A stretch of 64,000 nucleotides of DNA from Flavobacterium petrolei (GTDB lineage: Bacteria > Bacteroidota > Bacteroidia > Flavobacteriales > Flavobacteriaceae): the NCBI RefSeq assembly GCF_003314435.2, contig NZ_QNVY02000006.1:124001-188000 (forward strand), written 5' to 3'. Below are positions 29,558-39,101 of the stretch, in pieces. The stretch's first letter is position 1, and each line of letters begins with the position of its first letter. The position numbers and the translations under genes are program-made. The notes under the pieces are model-generated. The model had not been told where the DNA came from. It did no database searches and saw only the letters and a list, made by a program, of their open reading frames with translations.

Positions 29558-30187
29558 TTAAGAAAGATTCCCTTTTATAATATTTATAATAGCACTTACT
29601 ATATATTGAATTCCTATCGCAATTACAATAAAACCTACAATTCTTGATATCGCCACAATTCCGGATGCTCCAAGAATTTTTGCTAAATAATGAGCGCTTT
29701 TTAGAATAAGAAAAATGGTTACTGCAATCGCAAGAATAGCAATTGAAGAAATGATAATCTCCATAGTTGTATTGTGTTCCTGATAAAAAGCAATAAGTAG
29801 AGAAATAGATCCAGGTCCAGCAAGCATTGGGATTGCAAGCGGCGTCAAGGCGATATCGTTTCTTTGTTGTGCGTCAGTTTCTGCTTTTTTATTAATACCA
29901 CGCTTCTTAGTGAATTTTCCTGAAAGCAATGAAAAACCGGAACTCACGATAATAATTCCACCTGCAATTCGGAGCGCATCAATGCTGATTCCAAAAAAAA
30001 GTAATACATATTGCCCGATAAAAAACGAGACGATAAGAATGATAAATACATTTATCGCAGTCCATAAAGAAATTCTGGAACGCTCTTTTTTAGAGTCGTG
30101 TTGGGTAAGACCCACAAAAATGGGAACGGTTCCGATAGGGTTTAAAACGGAAAAAAGGGCAACAAAAAGATAAATAAATAGATCCAT
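29558..30187 (-). CDS. MarC-family integral membrane protein
   Basis: Inner-membrane protein of 209 residues with about six predicted membrane helices. FVALFSVLNPIGTVPIFVGLT at the N-terminus is the MarC family signature. RIAGGIIIVSSGFSLLSG and IALTPLAIPMLAGPGSI are the two other conserved blocks. Despite the name, MarC is not shown to cause antibiotic resistance. Related archaeal proteins have been linked to neutral amino acid transport. A hairpin-like sequence (AGAGT with ACTCT) lies in its leader near 30200-30217. It is convergent to ctlX and divergent from the CoA-binding gene. Confidence 0.88.
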   Translation of the reverse strand: MDLFIYLFVALFSVLNPIGTVPIFVGLTQHDSKKERSRISLWTAINVFIILIVSFFIGQYVLLFFGISIDALRIAGGIIIVSSGFSLLSGKFTKKRGINKKAETDAQQRNDIALTPLAIPMLAGPGSISLLIAFYQEHNTTMEIIISSIAILAIAVTIFLILKSAHYLAKILGASGIVAISRIVGFIVIAIGIQYIVSAIINIIKGNLS

Positions 30188-30303
30188 ATTTTATTTTTAA
30201 GAGTGTAAAAATACTCTTTTTTTGTTTTTTAATGTTAGGCGAATGTTTTTTATTGCAGGTGTAAGTAAACCTTAAAATTGCTAAACGGATAAACCTTTTT
30301 GAT

Positions 30304-30311
30304 TACTTTTG
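30304..30311 (+). promoter_or_regulatory. -7-like element upstream of the CoA-binding gene
   Basis: TACTTTTG fits TAnnTTTG, 19 bases before the start codon. A TTG at 30278-30280 is 23 bases upstream, slightly further than ideal. Confidence 0.45.
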
Positions 30312-30330
30312 CCAAATACAATTATAGAAA

Positions 30331-30699
30331 ATGATAAAGAATAAAAAAACATTGGTTCTTGGAGCGACAACTAAACCAGAGCGCTACGCTTTCAAAGCCG
30401 TAAATATGTTAGTAGAAAAAGGGCATTCCGTTCTTGCATTAGGCCAAAATGCTGGTGAAGTTGCAGGAGTGAAAATCCAGACTAAAGCCATTCCATTAAA
30501 AAATATCGATACTGTTACCTTATATTTAAACCCAACACGTCAACGCGATTATTACAATTATATCGTCGAAGCAAAACCAAAACGTGTTATTTTCAATCCG
30601 GGTACTGAAAATCCAGAATTCTATCAATTGTTGAAATTGAATGATATTAAAGTAGAAGTAGCTTGTACATTAGTTTTGTTAGCTACCAATCAATATTAA
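30331..30699 (+). CDS. CoA-binding-domain protein (YccU-like)
   Basis: Small cytoplasmic Rossmann-fold protein of 122 residues. TLVLGATTKPERYAFKAVNM is the nucleotide-binding start and RVIFNPGTENPEFYQLL the second conserved block of the CoA_binding_2 family. The family binds CoA or a related ligand in vitro, but a physiological role has not been settled. It is a single gene with its own promoter, followed by a large palindrome. Confidence 0.85.
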   Translation: MIKNKKTLVLGATTKPERYAFKAVNMLVEKGHSVLALGQNAGEVAGVKIQTKAIPLKNIDTVTLYLNPTRQRDYYNYIVEAKPKRVIFNPGTENPEFYQLLKLNDIKVEVACTLVLLATNQY

Positions 30700-30704
30700 T
30701 TTTC

Positions 30705-30795
30705 AGGAGCTATTCCAGCTATACGCTATATCTTTTCTTGTCCCGTTAAAAAAAAACGGAACAAGAAAAGGATGTCGCTGCTATCTGGGCTAAAA
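30705..30795. repeat. Long imperfect palindrome between convergent genes (likely bidirectional terminator / dispersed element)
   Basis: The core is a 17-bp stem, TCTTTTCTTGTCCCGTT against AACGGAACAAGAAAAGG with one mismatch, around an A-run. The outer flanks continue the pairing: CCAGCTATACGCTATATC on the left against GATGTCGCTGCTATCTGG on the right. It sits exactly between the 3' ends of the CoA-binding gene and the symporter gene. I recall similar GCTATTCCAGCTAT...GCTATCTGGGCT blocks between convergent genes in other Flavobacterium genomes, but that is from memory and unchecked. Confidence 0.7.
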
Positions 30796-30796
30796 A

Positions 30797-32305
30797 CTAG
30801 AATCGCGTTTCAGAAGTGGCATTTTTGCTGATTAATAACAACCCTAGAAAAGTGATTAGCCCGTTTACGATAATCAATTCGTTATCGAAAACATATCCAA
30901 AAAATAATGCTTTAGAATTTTCGCTAATAAAGTACGTTACAGCAGGAGACAATAAGCAAATGATAGGTACAAATTTGTCTTTTACCATTTTTGATTTTAT
31001 AAATAATCCAAAACAATACAATCCCAAAAGCGGTCCATACGTGTAGGAAGCCACTCTGAAAATCATTCCTACTACAGAACTGTCATTAATAGTATTAAAA
31101 AATATTATCACCAAAAACATTAGAAACGAGAATGCAATATGTACAAGATGTCTGTTTCTAACTACGTTTGGCTTGTTTATATTTTCGGTTTTATCCATTC
31201 CTAAAAAATCCACACAAAACGAAGTTGTTAGAGCAGTTAATGCGGAATCCGTCGTAGCAAATGTGGCTGCGGTTAATCCTAACAAGAAAATAACCGAAGG
31301 AATTAATGTCAAATGGTTAAACGCAATTTCGGGAAACAGTAAATCAGTTCTGGGTTTTCCGGTAACTAAATCGGTAGGAACTTCTATTCCGTTTTTAGTA
31401 GCATAGATGTAAAGTAAAGCGCCTACACTGAGGAAAAAAATATTGATACATACAAATATTCCGGTGAACGTAAACATGTTCTTTTGTGCTTCGCCAATGT
31501 TTTTGCAACTCAGATTTTTCTGCATTAAATCCTGATCCAAACCTACCATGGCAATAGTTACAAAGATTCCTCCCAGAATTTGTTTTACAAAATGAAACTT
31601 ACTCGATACAAAATCCTCAAAGAAGAATACCTTAGAATAATTGCTGTTTTTTACTGCTTCAAAAGCTTCAAAAACATTTAAGTTTAAACTTCGGCAAATA
31701 AAGAAAATCGTTAAAAAGACTGAAGAAACTAAGAAAAAGGTTTGTAAAGTGTCTGTAATAATAATGGTTTTCAATCCGCCTCGATACGTGTAAGCAAATA
31801 TCAGAGCCAGCGAAATCAGAACCGTAACGGCAAATGGGATTCCATAAAAGTCAAAAACAAAGCGTTGCAAAACAATTACAACAAGATACAACCGGAATGC
31901 CGATCCAATGGTTCTGCTAATCAGGAAAATAGTTGCAGCAGTTTTATAAGAATATATTCCTAATCGGTGTTCTATATAACCGTAAATCGAAGTCAAATTC
32001 ATCCGATAATACAACGGTAGCAATACTTTTGCGATTATGATGAAACCAATCGCATTACCCAGAACAAACTGAAAGTATTTGAATTGCTCCCCATTTGGAG
32101 AACCAACTTCTCCCGGAACAGAAATAAAAGTCACACCGGAAAGTGCTGTTCCAATCATTCCAAAAGCGACTAAATACCATTTGGAATTTTTATTGGCTTT
32201 GAAAAAAGCATCGTTGCCGCTGTCTTCTCTACTAACAAAATGCGAAATCAAAAAAAGAATTCCGAAGTAGATTATAATTAGCGCTAGAATGGCAAATGGA
32301 GTCAT
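30797..32305 (-). CDS. Sodium:solute symporter family transporter
   Basis: Inner-membrane transporter of 502 residues with about 13 membrane segments, of the sodium/solute symporter (SSS) family. [20 protein letters not shown] contains the unwound TM1-type helix with sodium-site residues. [36 protein letters not shown] and [20 protein letters not shown] with its Ser/Thr-rich sodium site are typical. The substrate could be a sugar, proline-like amino acid, sialic acid or another solute, and the sequence does not decide. It is divergent from recR with about 100 bases between starts. Confidence 0.9.
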   Translation of the reverse strand: MTPFAILALIIIYFGILFLISHFVSREDSGNDAFFKANKNSKWYLVAFGMIGTALSGVTFISVPGEVGSPNGEQFKYFQFVLGNAIGFIIIAKVLLPLYYRMNLTSIYGYIEHRLGIYSYKTAATIFLISRTIGSAFRLYLVVIVLQRFVFDFYGIPFAVTVLISLALIFAYTYRGGLKTIIITDTLQTFFLVSSVFLTIFFICRSLNLNVFEAFEAVKNSNYSKVFFFEDFVSSKFHFVKQILGGIFVTIAMVGLDQDLMQKNLSCKNIGEAQKNMFTFTGIFVCINIFFLSVGALLYIYATKNGIEVPTDLVTGKPRTDLLFPEIAFNHLTLIPSVIFLLGLTAATFATTDSALTALTTSFCVDFLGMDKTENINKPNVVRNRHLVHIAFSFLMFLVIIFFNTINDSSVVGMIFRVASYTYGPLLGLYCFGLFIKSKMVKDKFVPIICLLSPAVTYFISENSKALFFGYVFDNELIIVNGLITFLGLLLISKNATSETRF

Positions 32306-32392
32306 ATTGTGTAAATATTGTATTTGGCCAAATTACATAAATAATCTTCAAATTTTCAAATTATCTATCCCGAACGATTGGGACAAATTAAC

Positions 32393-32400
32393 TACTTTTG
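32393..32400 (+). promoter_or_regulatory. -7-like element of the recR promoter
   Basis: TACTTTTG is only 5 bases from the chosen recR ATG, so a transcript from here would be nearly leaderless. No -33 box is seen at the right distance. Low to moderate support. Confidence 0.4.
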
Positions 32401-32405
32401 CAGTT

Positions 32406-33026
32406 ATGGAATTTTCTTCGAAATTAATAGAAAAAGCAGTTAACGAAATGTCTCAACTGCCAGGAATTGGCAAACGAACGGCACTGCGATTGGTGTTGCA
32501 TTTATTGAAGCAGCCTAAAGAGCAAACAGGTTTTTTATCGCAAGCCTTGGTCGCTATGCGGGAAGATATTAAGTATTGTGCAAGTTGTCATAATATTTCG
32601 GATAGTATGATGTGCGAAATTTGTGCTAATCAAAGCAGGAATCACCTGATTATTTGCATCGTCGAGGATATTCGTGATGTGATGGCAATTGAAAACACAG
32701 GTCAATTTAGAGGGATTTATCATGTTCTTGGAGGTAAAATTTCTCCCATTGATGGTGTTGGTCCCAGTCAATTAAACATAACGACTTTAGTCGAAAAAGT
32801 GAAATCAGGAAGTGTAAACGAGATTATTTTTGCTTTAAGCTCCACAATGGAAGGTGATACAACTAATTTTTACATCTACAAACAAATTGCCGATTGTGAA
32901 ATAATAATATCAACAATCGCTAGAGGAATTTCGGTAGGCGATGAACTGGAATATGCGGATGAAGTTACTTTGGGACGCAGTATTTTACATCGAGTTCCAT
33001 TCGAAAAATCTTTTAAAAATAATTAA
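32406..33026 (+). CDS. recR: Recombination mediator RecR
   Basis: Clamp-like DNA repair protein of 206 residues that works with RecF/RecO to load RecA on gapped DNA. I chose the ATG giving [20 protein letters not shown] because family members begin this way. A longer in-frame reading would add an unrelated 39 residues that run through the presumed promoter. It has the helix-hairpin-helix LPGIGKRTA at 18-26, a four-cysteine zinc finger (Cys58, 61, 70, 73) and a Toprim domain with [23 protein letters not shown] and the C-terminal [20 protein letters not shown] complete the family features. Confidence 0.96.
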   Translation: MEFSSKLIEKAVNEMSQLPGIGKRTALRLVLHLLKQPKEQTGFLSQALVAMREDIKYCASCHNISDSMMCEICANQSRNHLIICIVEDIRDVMAIENTGQFRGIYHVLGGKISPIDGVGPSQLNITTLVEKVKSGSVNEIIFALSSTMEGDTTNFYIYKQIADCEIIISTIARGISVGDELEYADEVTLGRSILHRVPFEKSFKNN

Positions 33027-33074
33027 TTCATTTTAATGAATCAAGGTGCTTTTTAATATGGTAAATGAAAAGCC

Positions 33075-33082
33075 TATATTTG
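33075..33082 (+). promoter_or_regulatory. -7-like element at the left end of the polysaccharide locus
   Basis: TATATTTG lies 18 bases before the ATG of the export lipoprotein. It lies inside what would otherwise be an N-terminal extension of that gene, which supports the downstream start. No -33 box is clear. Confidence 0.4.
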
Positions 33083-33099
33083 TTATTAAAAATATAAAA

Positions 33100-33891
33100 A
33101 TGAGTAAGTCCATTTTCTGTTTGTTACTAATTATTAGCGTGTTTTTTTCTTCTTGTATTCCTACGCAAGATTTGGTTTATTTGCAAAAAAAGGATGGAAA
33201 TGAAGCTCAAAGTACTGTAATTGCCGTAGAGTCAAAACCGTATCGATTGCAAACTAATGATGTTTTGAGTATTACTATTAATGCAAATGATCCAAAATTA
33301 GTTTCAATTTTTAGTACTTCAAATCAATCTGAAATAGGAAATAAATCAGAATCCGGTTTATATTTTGATGGTTATACAGTAGACGATCACGGAGCAATAC
33401 GATTTCCAGTTTTAGGGGAAATAAACGTAATTGGCTATACTCTCGAAGAAGTACGAATCAAAATTGAAAAGCAATTATTATCCGAATATTTTAACGAAGC
33501 GGCAAATATATTTGTTATTGTAAAATTAGCTGGGTTTAGATATACAATAAATGGTGAAGTAGGTAGTACAGGTACGAAAACACTTTTTCAACAACATGTA
33601 AATGTAATGGAAGCAATTGCAAATGCCGGAGACATTACAATTACAGGTAATAGAAAAGCTGTTACAATTATTCGGCAGTCACCTGTAGGGGTTCAAATGC
33701 AGGACATTGATCTTACCGATAGGAATGTGATGAAATCACCCTACTATTATTTGCAACCCAATGATTATATCTATGTAAAACCACTCAAACAAAAATCCTG
33801 GGGAACCGGTAAGACAGGAATCGAATCTTTGGGAACAATTATTACGCTATTGTCATTGGCAACAACTACTTTTTTACTTTTAAAAAAATAA
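33100..33891 (+). CDS. Polysaccharide export lipoprotein (Wza/OPX-like)
   Basis: Outer-membrane polysaccharide export protein of 263 residues. I chose MSKSIFCLLLIISVFFSSC, which is a lipoprotein signal peptide with the lipobox cysteine at residue 19. Upstream in-frame codons would spoil it. The Poly_export domain (LQTNDVLSITINANDPKLVS, then GEINVIGYTLEEVR) is followed by an SLBB-type region (YTINGEVGSTGTKTL). The C-terminus is a single hydrophobic helix and a short tail, which in Wza forms the outer-membrane barrel. Paired with the Wzc-type kinase 15 bases downstream, it forms a classic export couple. It is small compared with the second exporter at 44707. Confidence 0.92.
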   Translation: MSKSIFCLLLIISVFFSSCIPTQDLVYLQKKDGNEAQSTVIAVESKPYRLQTNDVLSITINANDPKLVSIFSTSNQSEIGNKSESGLYFDGYTVDDHGAIRFPVLGEINVIGYTLEEVRIKIEKQLLSEYFNEAANIFVIVKLAGFRYTINGEVGSTGTKTLFQQHVNVMEAIANAGDITITGNRKAVTIIRQSPVGVQMQDIDLTDRNVMKSPYYYLQPNDYIYVKPLKQKSWGTGKTGIESLGTIITLLSLATTTFLLLKK

Positions 33892-33906
33892 AATAGATTT
33901 CAAAAA

Positions 33907-36372
33907 ATGTTAGATATAAAAGATTTTTCGGTTTTTGAAAATCAAACCAGTTTCGACTTTAAAGATTTTTTAATTAAAATCGGAAGTTACTGGAGGTGGT
34001 TTCTAATTAGTTTATTAATTTCTTTCACTATTGCCTATCAAGTGAATATTCGTAAAGAAAAAATTTACGGAATGGAAACCCTTATTGCCGTGAAAGAAGA
34101 AAGTAATCCTCTTTTTACTTCAAACACCAGCTTGGTTTTTAATTGGGGGGGGACTTCTGATCAAGTTCAAACGATTTCAACAACGTTACAATCCAGATCT
34201 CATAATGAGCTAGTAGTAGACAAGTTGCAATATTATATTAATTACTTAATTCAGGGGAAATACAATGTTGTAGATGCTTATGGCGCCGTACCCTTTTATG
34301 TAAATATTGATAAATCTAAAGGTCAATTGGCAGGAAACCTGATAGGGATTAAGTTTCTAAGCGAAAATGAATATGAAATCAGGGTTCCATTTGAGAATCA
34401 AAGTGTTTCATTACTAACGTATTCCAATAATTCTTATAGCAATACAAATGTTGAAACTGGGGATTTTGTAAAAAAATATAAGGTTGGAGAACAAGTGTCT
34501 TTACCTTTTTTAAACTGGAAATTACAAATAAAAGATAATCCCGGTTTTTACAAAGGAAATGAATATTTTGTGCAGTTTAATGGTTTTGATGAAACTGTAT
34601 CCAGCTACAAAGGAATAAGCGTCAGGTCAGATGATAAGGGTGGTTCTATCATTACTCTTGGGATGCAAGGAACCAATAAAGCAAGAATGGTTGAATATTT
34701 GAATTCTACGGTTAAAATGCTTATAAAAAGGCAGTTGGATAGTAAGAATCAATTTGCGACCAATACAATTGCATTTATAGATAGTACACTTGTGGCTATG
34801 GAATCTCAATTGAAAGAAACTGGGGATGAATTAAAATCATTCAGGAAGGATAAAAACATTTTTGATATAGAAGAAGGGGGGACAAAATTTTCTGACAAAG
34901 CTCTCGAGTTTGATGTTAAAAAAGATGAAGTTATTCGTAAAATAACGTATTACAACTCTTTGAAGTCTTATTTGAAAAATAGTGTTGATTATTCTAAGCT
35001 TCCCGCTCCAACGGTTGCTGGAATCGAAGATCCTAATATAGTGGTTAATGTTTCAAAATTGATTGCGCTTTCCACACAAAGATCGGAAATGGCTTATGCG
35101 GTAAAAAGTGATAAGATATTCAAAGATTTTGACAATCAGATGGAGGCTGTAAAAAAAGTCTTAATAGAAAATATTGCATCGGCTAAAGCTTCTTTACAAG
35201 AAGATCTCGCTATGGTGAACAGCAAAATCAATCAGACTGAAAGTGCAATAAAAAAGTTGCCTGAAGATCAGCAAGAGCTTATTAAAATAAAAAGGAAATA
35301 TGATTTAAGTGATAATATTTATAGCACATTTCTTCAAAAACGTAGCGAAGCCGATATTGTTAAAGCTGCAAATTTATCAGATATTCATTTTATTGACCCT
35401 GCTAAGGATGTTGGAGGAGGATTAATTGGGCCTAAAACTTCAGTTAATTATGTGTTGGCTTTATTTTTAGGAATATTGATTCCCTTATTATTTGTTTTTG
35501 GAATTTTCTTTATAAATAATTCTATTCAAAATGTAGAGGATATTAGTAGGTTGACTAAAATTCCAATCATTGGAGTGGTGGGTATAAATAGAGAGGAGTC
35601 AAGTTTGGCAGTATATGAGAAGCCAAAATCTGCATTATCAGAATCATTTAGGGCGATTCGTTCCTCGTTGCAATTTTTATACAAGAAACAAAACGTGGAT
35701 GGAGCAAAAACACTAATGATTACATCTTCAGTGAGTGGTGAGGGAAAAACATTTTGTTCTATAAACATTGCGACAGTATTTGCTCTCAGCGAAAAAAAGA
35801 CGGTCATCATTGGACTTGATTTAAGAAAGCCTAAATTATTTGATGAATTTAATTTACCCAATGAAGTGGGTGTTGTGAATTATCTAATTAAGCAGAAAAC
35901 GGTGGATGAAATAATAAATCATACTCAAATTCCTTTTTTGGATGTTATCCTTTCTGGACCAATTCCGCCAAATCCATCAGAGATGATTTTGAGTGAAAGT
36001 ATGGGGGAGTTAATTGCAGAATTAAAGAAAAAATACGATTACATTATTCTGGACACACCTCCTGTTGGTCTAGTATCTGATGCTTTAGAGTTAGCTGAGT
36101 TTTGTGATGTAACGTTGTATATTGTAAGGCAAAATTTCACTAAAAAGGATATGATTACATTACTGAACAACAGAGTAAAAAGAGGAGAATTAGATCACAC
36201 AAGCATTATTTTGAATGGGTTTGCAAATAAAGCTAAGTATGGAACAGGTTATGGATATGGATATGGTTACGGAAATGCGCCCTATTCTGATGGATATCAT
36301 GAGGAGGAAAAACCAAAAAGCATTTATGAAAGAGTAGCGCATAAATTATTAAAGAAAAAAAACAGATTATAA
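33907..36372 (+). CDS. Wzc-type polysaccharide co-polymerase with tyrosine autokinase domain
   Basis: Inner-membrane protein of 821 residues that controls chain length and couples polymerisation to export. A first membrane helix near residue 35 and a second near 515 bracket a periplasmic Wzz domain with coiled coils. The cytoplasmic BY-kinase domain has Walker A SSVSGEGKT (607-615), Walker A' VIIGLDLRKPK (about 632-642) and Walker B IILDTPP with Asp716. The tail KYGTGYGYGYGYGNAP plus further tyrosines near 776-800 is the autophosphorylation cluster. It overlaps nothing and follows the export lipoprotein by 15 bases. No Wzb-type phosphatase gene is seen in the window. Confidence 0.95.
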   Translation: MLDIKDFSVFENQTSFDFKDFLIKIGSYWRWFLISLLISFTIAYQVNIRKEKIYGMETLIAVKEESNPLFTSNTSLVFNWGGTSDQVQTISTTLQSRSHNELVVDKLQYYINYLIQGKYNVVDAYGAVPFYVNIDKSKGQLAGNLIGIKFLSENEYEIRVPFENQSVSLLTYSNNSYSNTNVETGDFVKKYKVGEQVSLPFLNWKLQIKDNPGFYKGNEYFVQFNGFDETVSSYKGISVRSDDKGGSIITLGMQGTNKARMVEYLNSTVKMLIKRQLDSKNQFATNTIAFIDSTLVAMESQLKETGDELKSFRKDKNIFDIEEGGTKFSDKALEFDVKKDEVIRKITYYNSLKSYLKNSVDYSKLPAPTVAGIEDPNIVVNVSKLIALSTQRSEMAYAVKSDKIFKDFDNQMEAVKKVLIENIASAKASLQEDLAMVNSKINQTESAIKKLPEDQQELIKIKRKYDLSDNIYSTFLQKRSEADIVKAANLSDIHFIDPAKDVGGGLIGPKTSVNYVLALFLGILIPLLFVFGIFFINNSIQNVEDISRLTKIPIIGVVGINREESSLAVYEKPKSALSESFRAIRSSLQFLYKKQNVDGAKTLMITSSVSGEGKTFCSINIATVFALSEKKTVIIGLDLRKPKLFDEFNLPNEVGVVNYLIKQKTVDEIINHTQIPFLDVILSGPIPPNPSEMILSESMGELIAELKKKYDYIILDTPPVGLVSDALELAEFCDVTLYIVRQNFTKKDMITLLNNRVKRGELDHTSIILNGFANKAKYGTGYGYGYGYGNAPYSDGYHEEEKPKSIYERVAHKLLKKKNRL

Positions 36373-36392
36373 TCTGTTAATCAGCGATAAAA

Positions 36393-37373
36393 ATGAAAGA
36401 AAAAACGATTTTGATTACCGGAGGTGCCGGTTTCATAGGGTCTAATCTCTGTGAATATTTTTTAGACAAAAAGTATAAAGTAATTTGCTTGGATAATTTT
36501 GCTACGGGACATCGGCATAATCTTAAAGATCTTGTTAATAATGTTAATTTTCAATTAATAGAAGGTGATATCCGAAACTTAGTCGACTGTCAGCGTGCCG
36601 TTCAAGGGGTGGATTATGTGTTGCATCAAGCGGCTTTAGGTTCTGTGCCGCGTTCTATAAATGATCCTATAACCACAAATGATGTTAATGTATCCGGATT
36701 TTTGAATATGCTAGTAGCCTCTCGCAATGCTAACGTTAAACGATTTGTGTATGCCGCGAGTTCCTCTACGTATGGAAATTCAGAAGCTTTGCCAAAAGTG
36801 GAAGATGTGATTGGGAAACCACTTTCTCCGTATGCGATTACGAAATATGTGAATGAATTGTATGCTGAAATTTTCAGCAAGACGTATGGTCTAGAGACGA
36901 TAGGATTGCGTTATTTCAATGTTTTTGGAAGAAAGCAAGATCCTAATGGCTCTTATGCTGCAGTGATTCCTAAGTTTGTGATGCAGTTCATGCAACATGA
37001 AAGTCCAAAAATAAATGGGGATGGAAATTATTCCCGAGATTTCACTTACATTGATAACGTTATTCAAATGAATGAGTTGGCGATGTTGACACAAAATCCA
37101 GCTGCTATTAATACCGTTTTTAATACGGCGTATGGCGATAGAAATACGTTGAACAATTTAGTGGATTATTTGAAAGAATTTTTAGCCAAATATGATCCAA
37201 AAATAGCTACTGTTGCTGCTGAATATGGTGCGAACAGAGCGGGTGATATTCCGCATTCATTGGCTAGTATTGATAAAGCAAAAACCTTACTTGGATATAA
37301 TCCTAAATATTCTATGCAAGAAGGATTAAAAGAAGCTGTAGAATGGTATTGGGAGAATTTGCGTGAGAAGTGA
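36393..37373 (+). CDS. UDP-N-acetylhexosamine C4-epimerase, WbpP/TviC-like SDR
   Basis: Extended short-chain dehydrogenase of 326 residues that most likely interconverts UDP-GlcNAc (or its uronate) and the galacto form. GGAGFIGSNL near the N-terminus binds NAD. LHQAALGSVPRSINDP, the catalytic Ser in AASSSTYGN and Tyr/Lys in YAITKYVNELY follow. RYFNVFGRKQDPNGSYAAVIP is very like WbpP. It stands next to a WbpO/TviB-like dehydrogenase (39102), a pairing that makes UDP-GalNAcA in the Pseudomonas O6 and Vi antigen pathways. Specificity between hexose and HexNAc is inferred. Confidence 0.88.
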   Translation: MKEKTILITGGAGFIGSNLCEYFLDKKYKVICLDNFATGHRHNLKDLVNNVNFQLIEGDIRNLVDCQRAVQGVDYVLHQAALGSVPRSINDPITTNDVNVSGFLNMLVASRNANVKRFVYAASSSTYGNSEALPKVEDVIGKPLSPYAITKYVNELYAEIFSKTYGLETIGLRYFNVFGRKQDPNGSYAAVIPKFVMQFMQHESPKINGDGNYSRDFTYIDNVIQMNELAMLTQNPAAINTVFNTAYGDRNTLNNLVDYLKEFLAKYDPKIATVAAEYGANRAGDIPHSLASIDKAKTLLGYNPKYSMQEGLKEAVEWYWENLREK

Positions 37374-37406
37374 TAAGTTAAATTAGCGAATAGAAAAAAG
37401 TAAAGA

Positions 37407-38798
37407 ATGAAAATTACAAAAATTTGTTGCATCGGGGCAGGATATGTCGGAGGGCCAACTATGGCGGTTATTGCGCAGAAATGTCCCACTTTACAAGTAA
37501 CAGTTGTTGACATGAATGCAGATCGGATTGCGGCTTGGAACGATACAGATGTTGCGAACATTCCTATTTATGAACCAGGTCTTGATGTAATTATAGCGGA
37601 GGCTAGAGGAAGAAATTTATTTTTTTCTACAGAGGTTGAAAAAGCGATTGATGAAGCACAAATTATTTTTATATCAGTGAATACGCCTACCAAAACGTAT
37701 GGTAAAGGCAAAGGAATGGCCGCTGATTTAAAATATATAGAATTGTGTGCCAGACAAATTGCCAGAGTTGCCAAAGACAATAAAATTGTTGTTGAAAAAT
37801 CAACTCTACCGGTTCGTACCGCAGAAGCAATTAAAAGTATTTTGGATCATACCGGTAACGGTGTTCAATTTCAAATTCTTTCTAATCCGGAGTTTCTTGC
37901 TGAAGGAACTGCTGTTCAAGATTTATTGCATCCCGATCGTATTTTAATTGGAGGAGATTCTTCAGAAGAGGGTCAAAAAGCCATACAAGCTTTAGTTGAC
38001 GTATATGCAAATTGGGTTCCTGCTAATAAAATTTTAACGACTAATGTTTGGTCTTCTGAATTGTCTAAGCTTACCGCCAATGCGTTTTTGGCACAACGAA
38101 TCTCTTCCATCAATGCGATGTCGGAACTTTGTGAAAAAACGGGAGCTGATGTCAAGGAAGTGGCAAAAGCCATCGGAATGGACAGTCGGATAGGTGCTAA
38201 GTTTCTAAAAGCCTCAGTAGGATTTGGAGGATCTTGTTTTCAAAAAGACATATTGAACTTAGTATATATAGCCAAATCATATGGCCTGAATGAAGTTGCT
38301 GATTATTGGGAGCAAGTAATCATCATGAATGATCATCAAAAGAGACGTTTTTCAAATAGTATTGTACAAACGTTATACAATACTGTTGCGGGAAAAAAAA
38401 TCACATTTTTAGGATGGGCATTCAAAAAAGATACGAATGATACCAGAGAGTCGGCTGCCATTTATGTAGCTGATCATTTACTTAATGAGCAGGCGAAGAT
38501 CGCAGTCTTTGATCCAAAAGTGAGTGCTAAAAAAGTACTGGCAGATTTGGATTATCTAGAGACAAGAACTTGCGAAGAAAATATAGCAGGAGTAACCTCC
38601 TATGACGATCCTTACCTTGCCTGCAGGGATTCACATGCCATTGCAGTACTCACTGAGTGGGATGAGTTTGTTGCATATGACTGGCAAAAAATATATGATT
38701 CCATGCAAAAACCTGCTTTTGTTTTTGATGGTAGAAATGTTTTAAACGCCTCTAAAATGAAAACAATTGGCTTTGTTTATCATGCTATAGGATCTTAG
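37407..38798 (+). CDS. UDP-glucose 6-dehydrogenase, animal/plant-like type
   Basis: NAD-dependent oxidase of UDP-glucose to UDP-glucuronate, 463 residues. [20 protein letters not shown] is the Rossmann motif. [28 protein letters not shown] and [12 protein letters not shown] are characteristic of the long UGDH type usual in eukaryotes and some bacteria. The catalytic cysteine is in [15 protein letters not shown], and [17 protein letters not shown] belongs to the C-terminal domain. A second, shorter bacterial-type Ugd is encoded at 49386, so the window carries two unlike genes for the same predicted step. It follows the epimerase by 33 bases. Confidence 0.92.
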   Translation: MKITKICCIGAGYVGGPTMAVIAQKCPTLQVTVVDMNADRIAAWNDTDVANIPIYEPGLDVIIAEARGRNLFFSTEVEKAIDEAQIIFISVNTPTKTYGKGKGMAADLKYIELCARQIARVAKDNKIVVEKSTLPVRTAEAIKSILDHTGNGVQFQILSNPEFLAEGTAVQDLLHPDRILIGGDSSEEGQKAIQALVDVYANWVPANKILTTNVWSSELSKLTANAFLAQRISSINAMSELCEKTGADVKEVAKAIGMDSRIGAKFLKASVGFGGSCFQKDILNLVYIAKSYGLNEVADYWEQVIIMNDHQKRRFSNSIVQTLYNTVAGKKITFLGWAFKKDTNDTRESAAIYVADHLLNEQAKIAVFDPKVSAKKVLADLDYLETRTCEENIAGVTSYDDPYLACRDSHAIAVLTEWDEFVAYDWQKIYDSMQKPAFVFDGRNVLNASKMKTIGFVYHAIGS

Positions 38799-39101
38799 CA
38801 AGGAAAAAGAAGTGCTCGCGACATTTAGGGTATTGTTACTTTCCTAGTTTAAGTAATTAGGTCGCCCTGATCAAGATAATTTTCAATCTTTTTTTTGCTT
38901 ATTGATTTGGAGTATGTATTTTAGCTGTTGCCACTCCAGTAGATTATGCTGTTCGTTTCATGCGCTGCAAAGTGGAGAGAGAAATAACACTATTTAAAGT
39001 ATCTTTGCTTGTCAAATTAAGGGGTGATTTTTGTGATTTTTAAATAATATAGGTACAAGCCAAATAGGTTTTGTAATTTTTAACCAATTCCATTTATAAA
39101 G
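38799..39101. other. Intergenic gap between two nucleotide-sugar dehydrogenase genes
   Basis: This is 303 bases with no gene visible. It has slightly mixed base composition, including more G/C-rich stretches near 38810-38870 and 38940-38980. A TATCTTTG (39000-39007) matches the -7 consensus and could start transcription of the next gene, but no -33 box is obvious. The gap interrupts an otherwise tight operon. Confidence 0.4.

Noticed and set aside
32289..32405. N-terminal extension of recR
   Set aside because: It would cross the presumed promoter and the divergent symporter start, and family members begin at the MEFSSK-type start.
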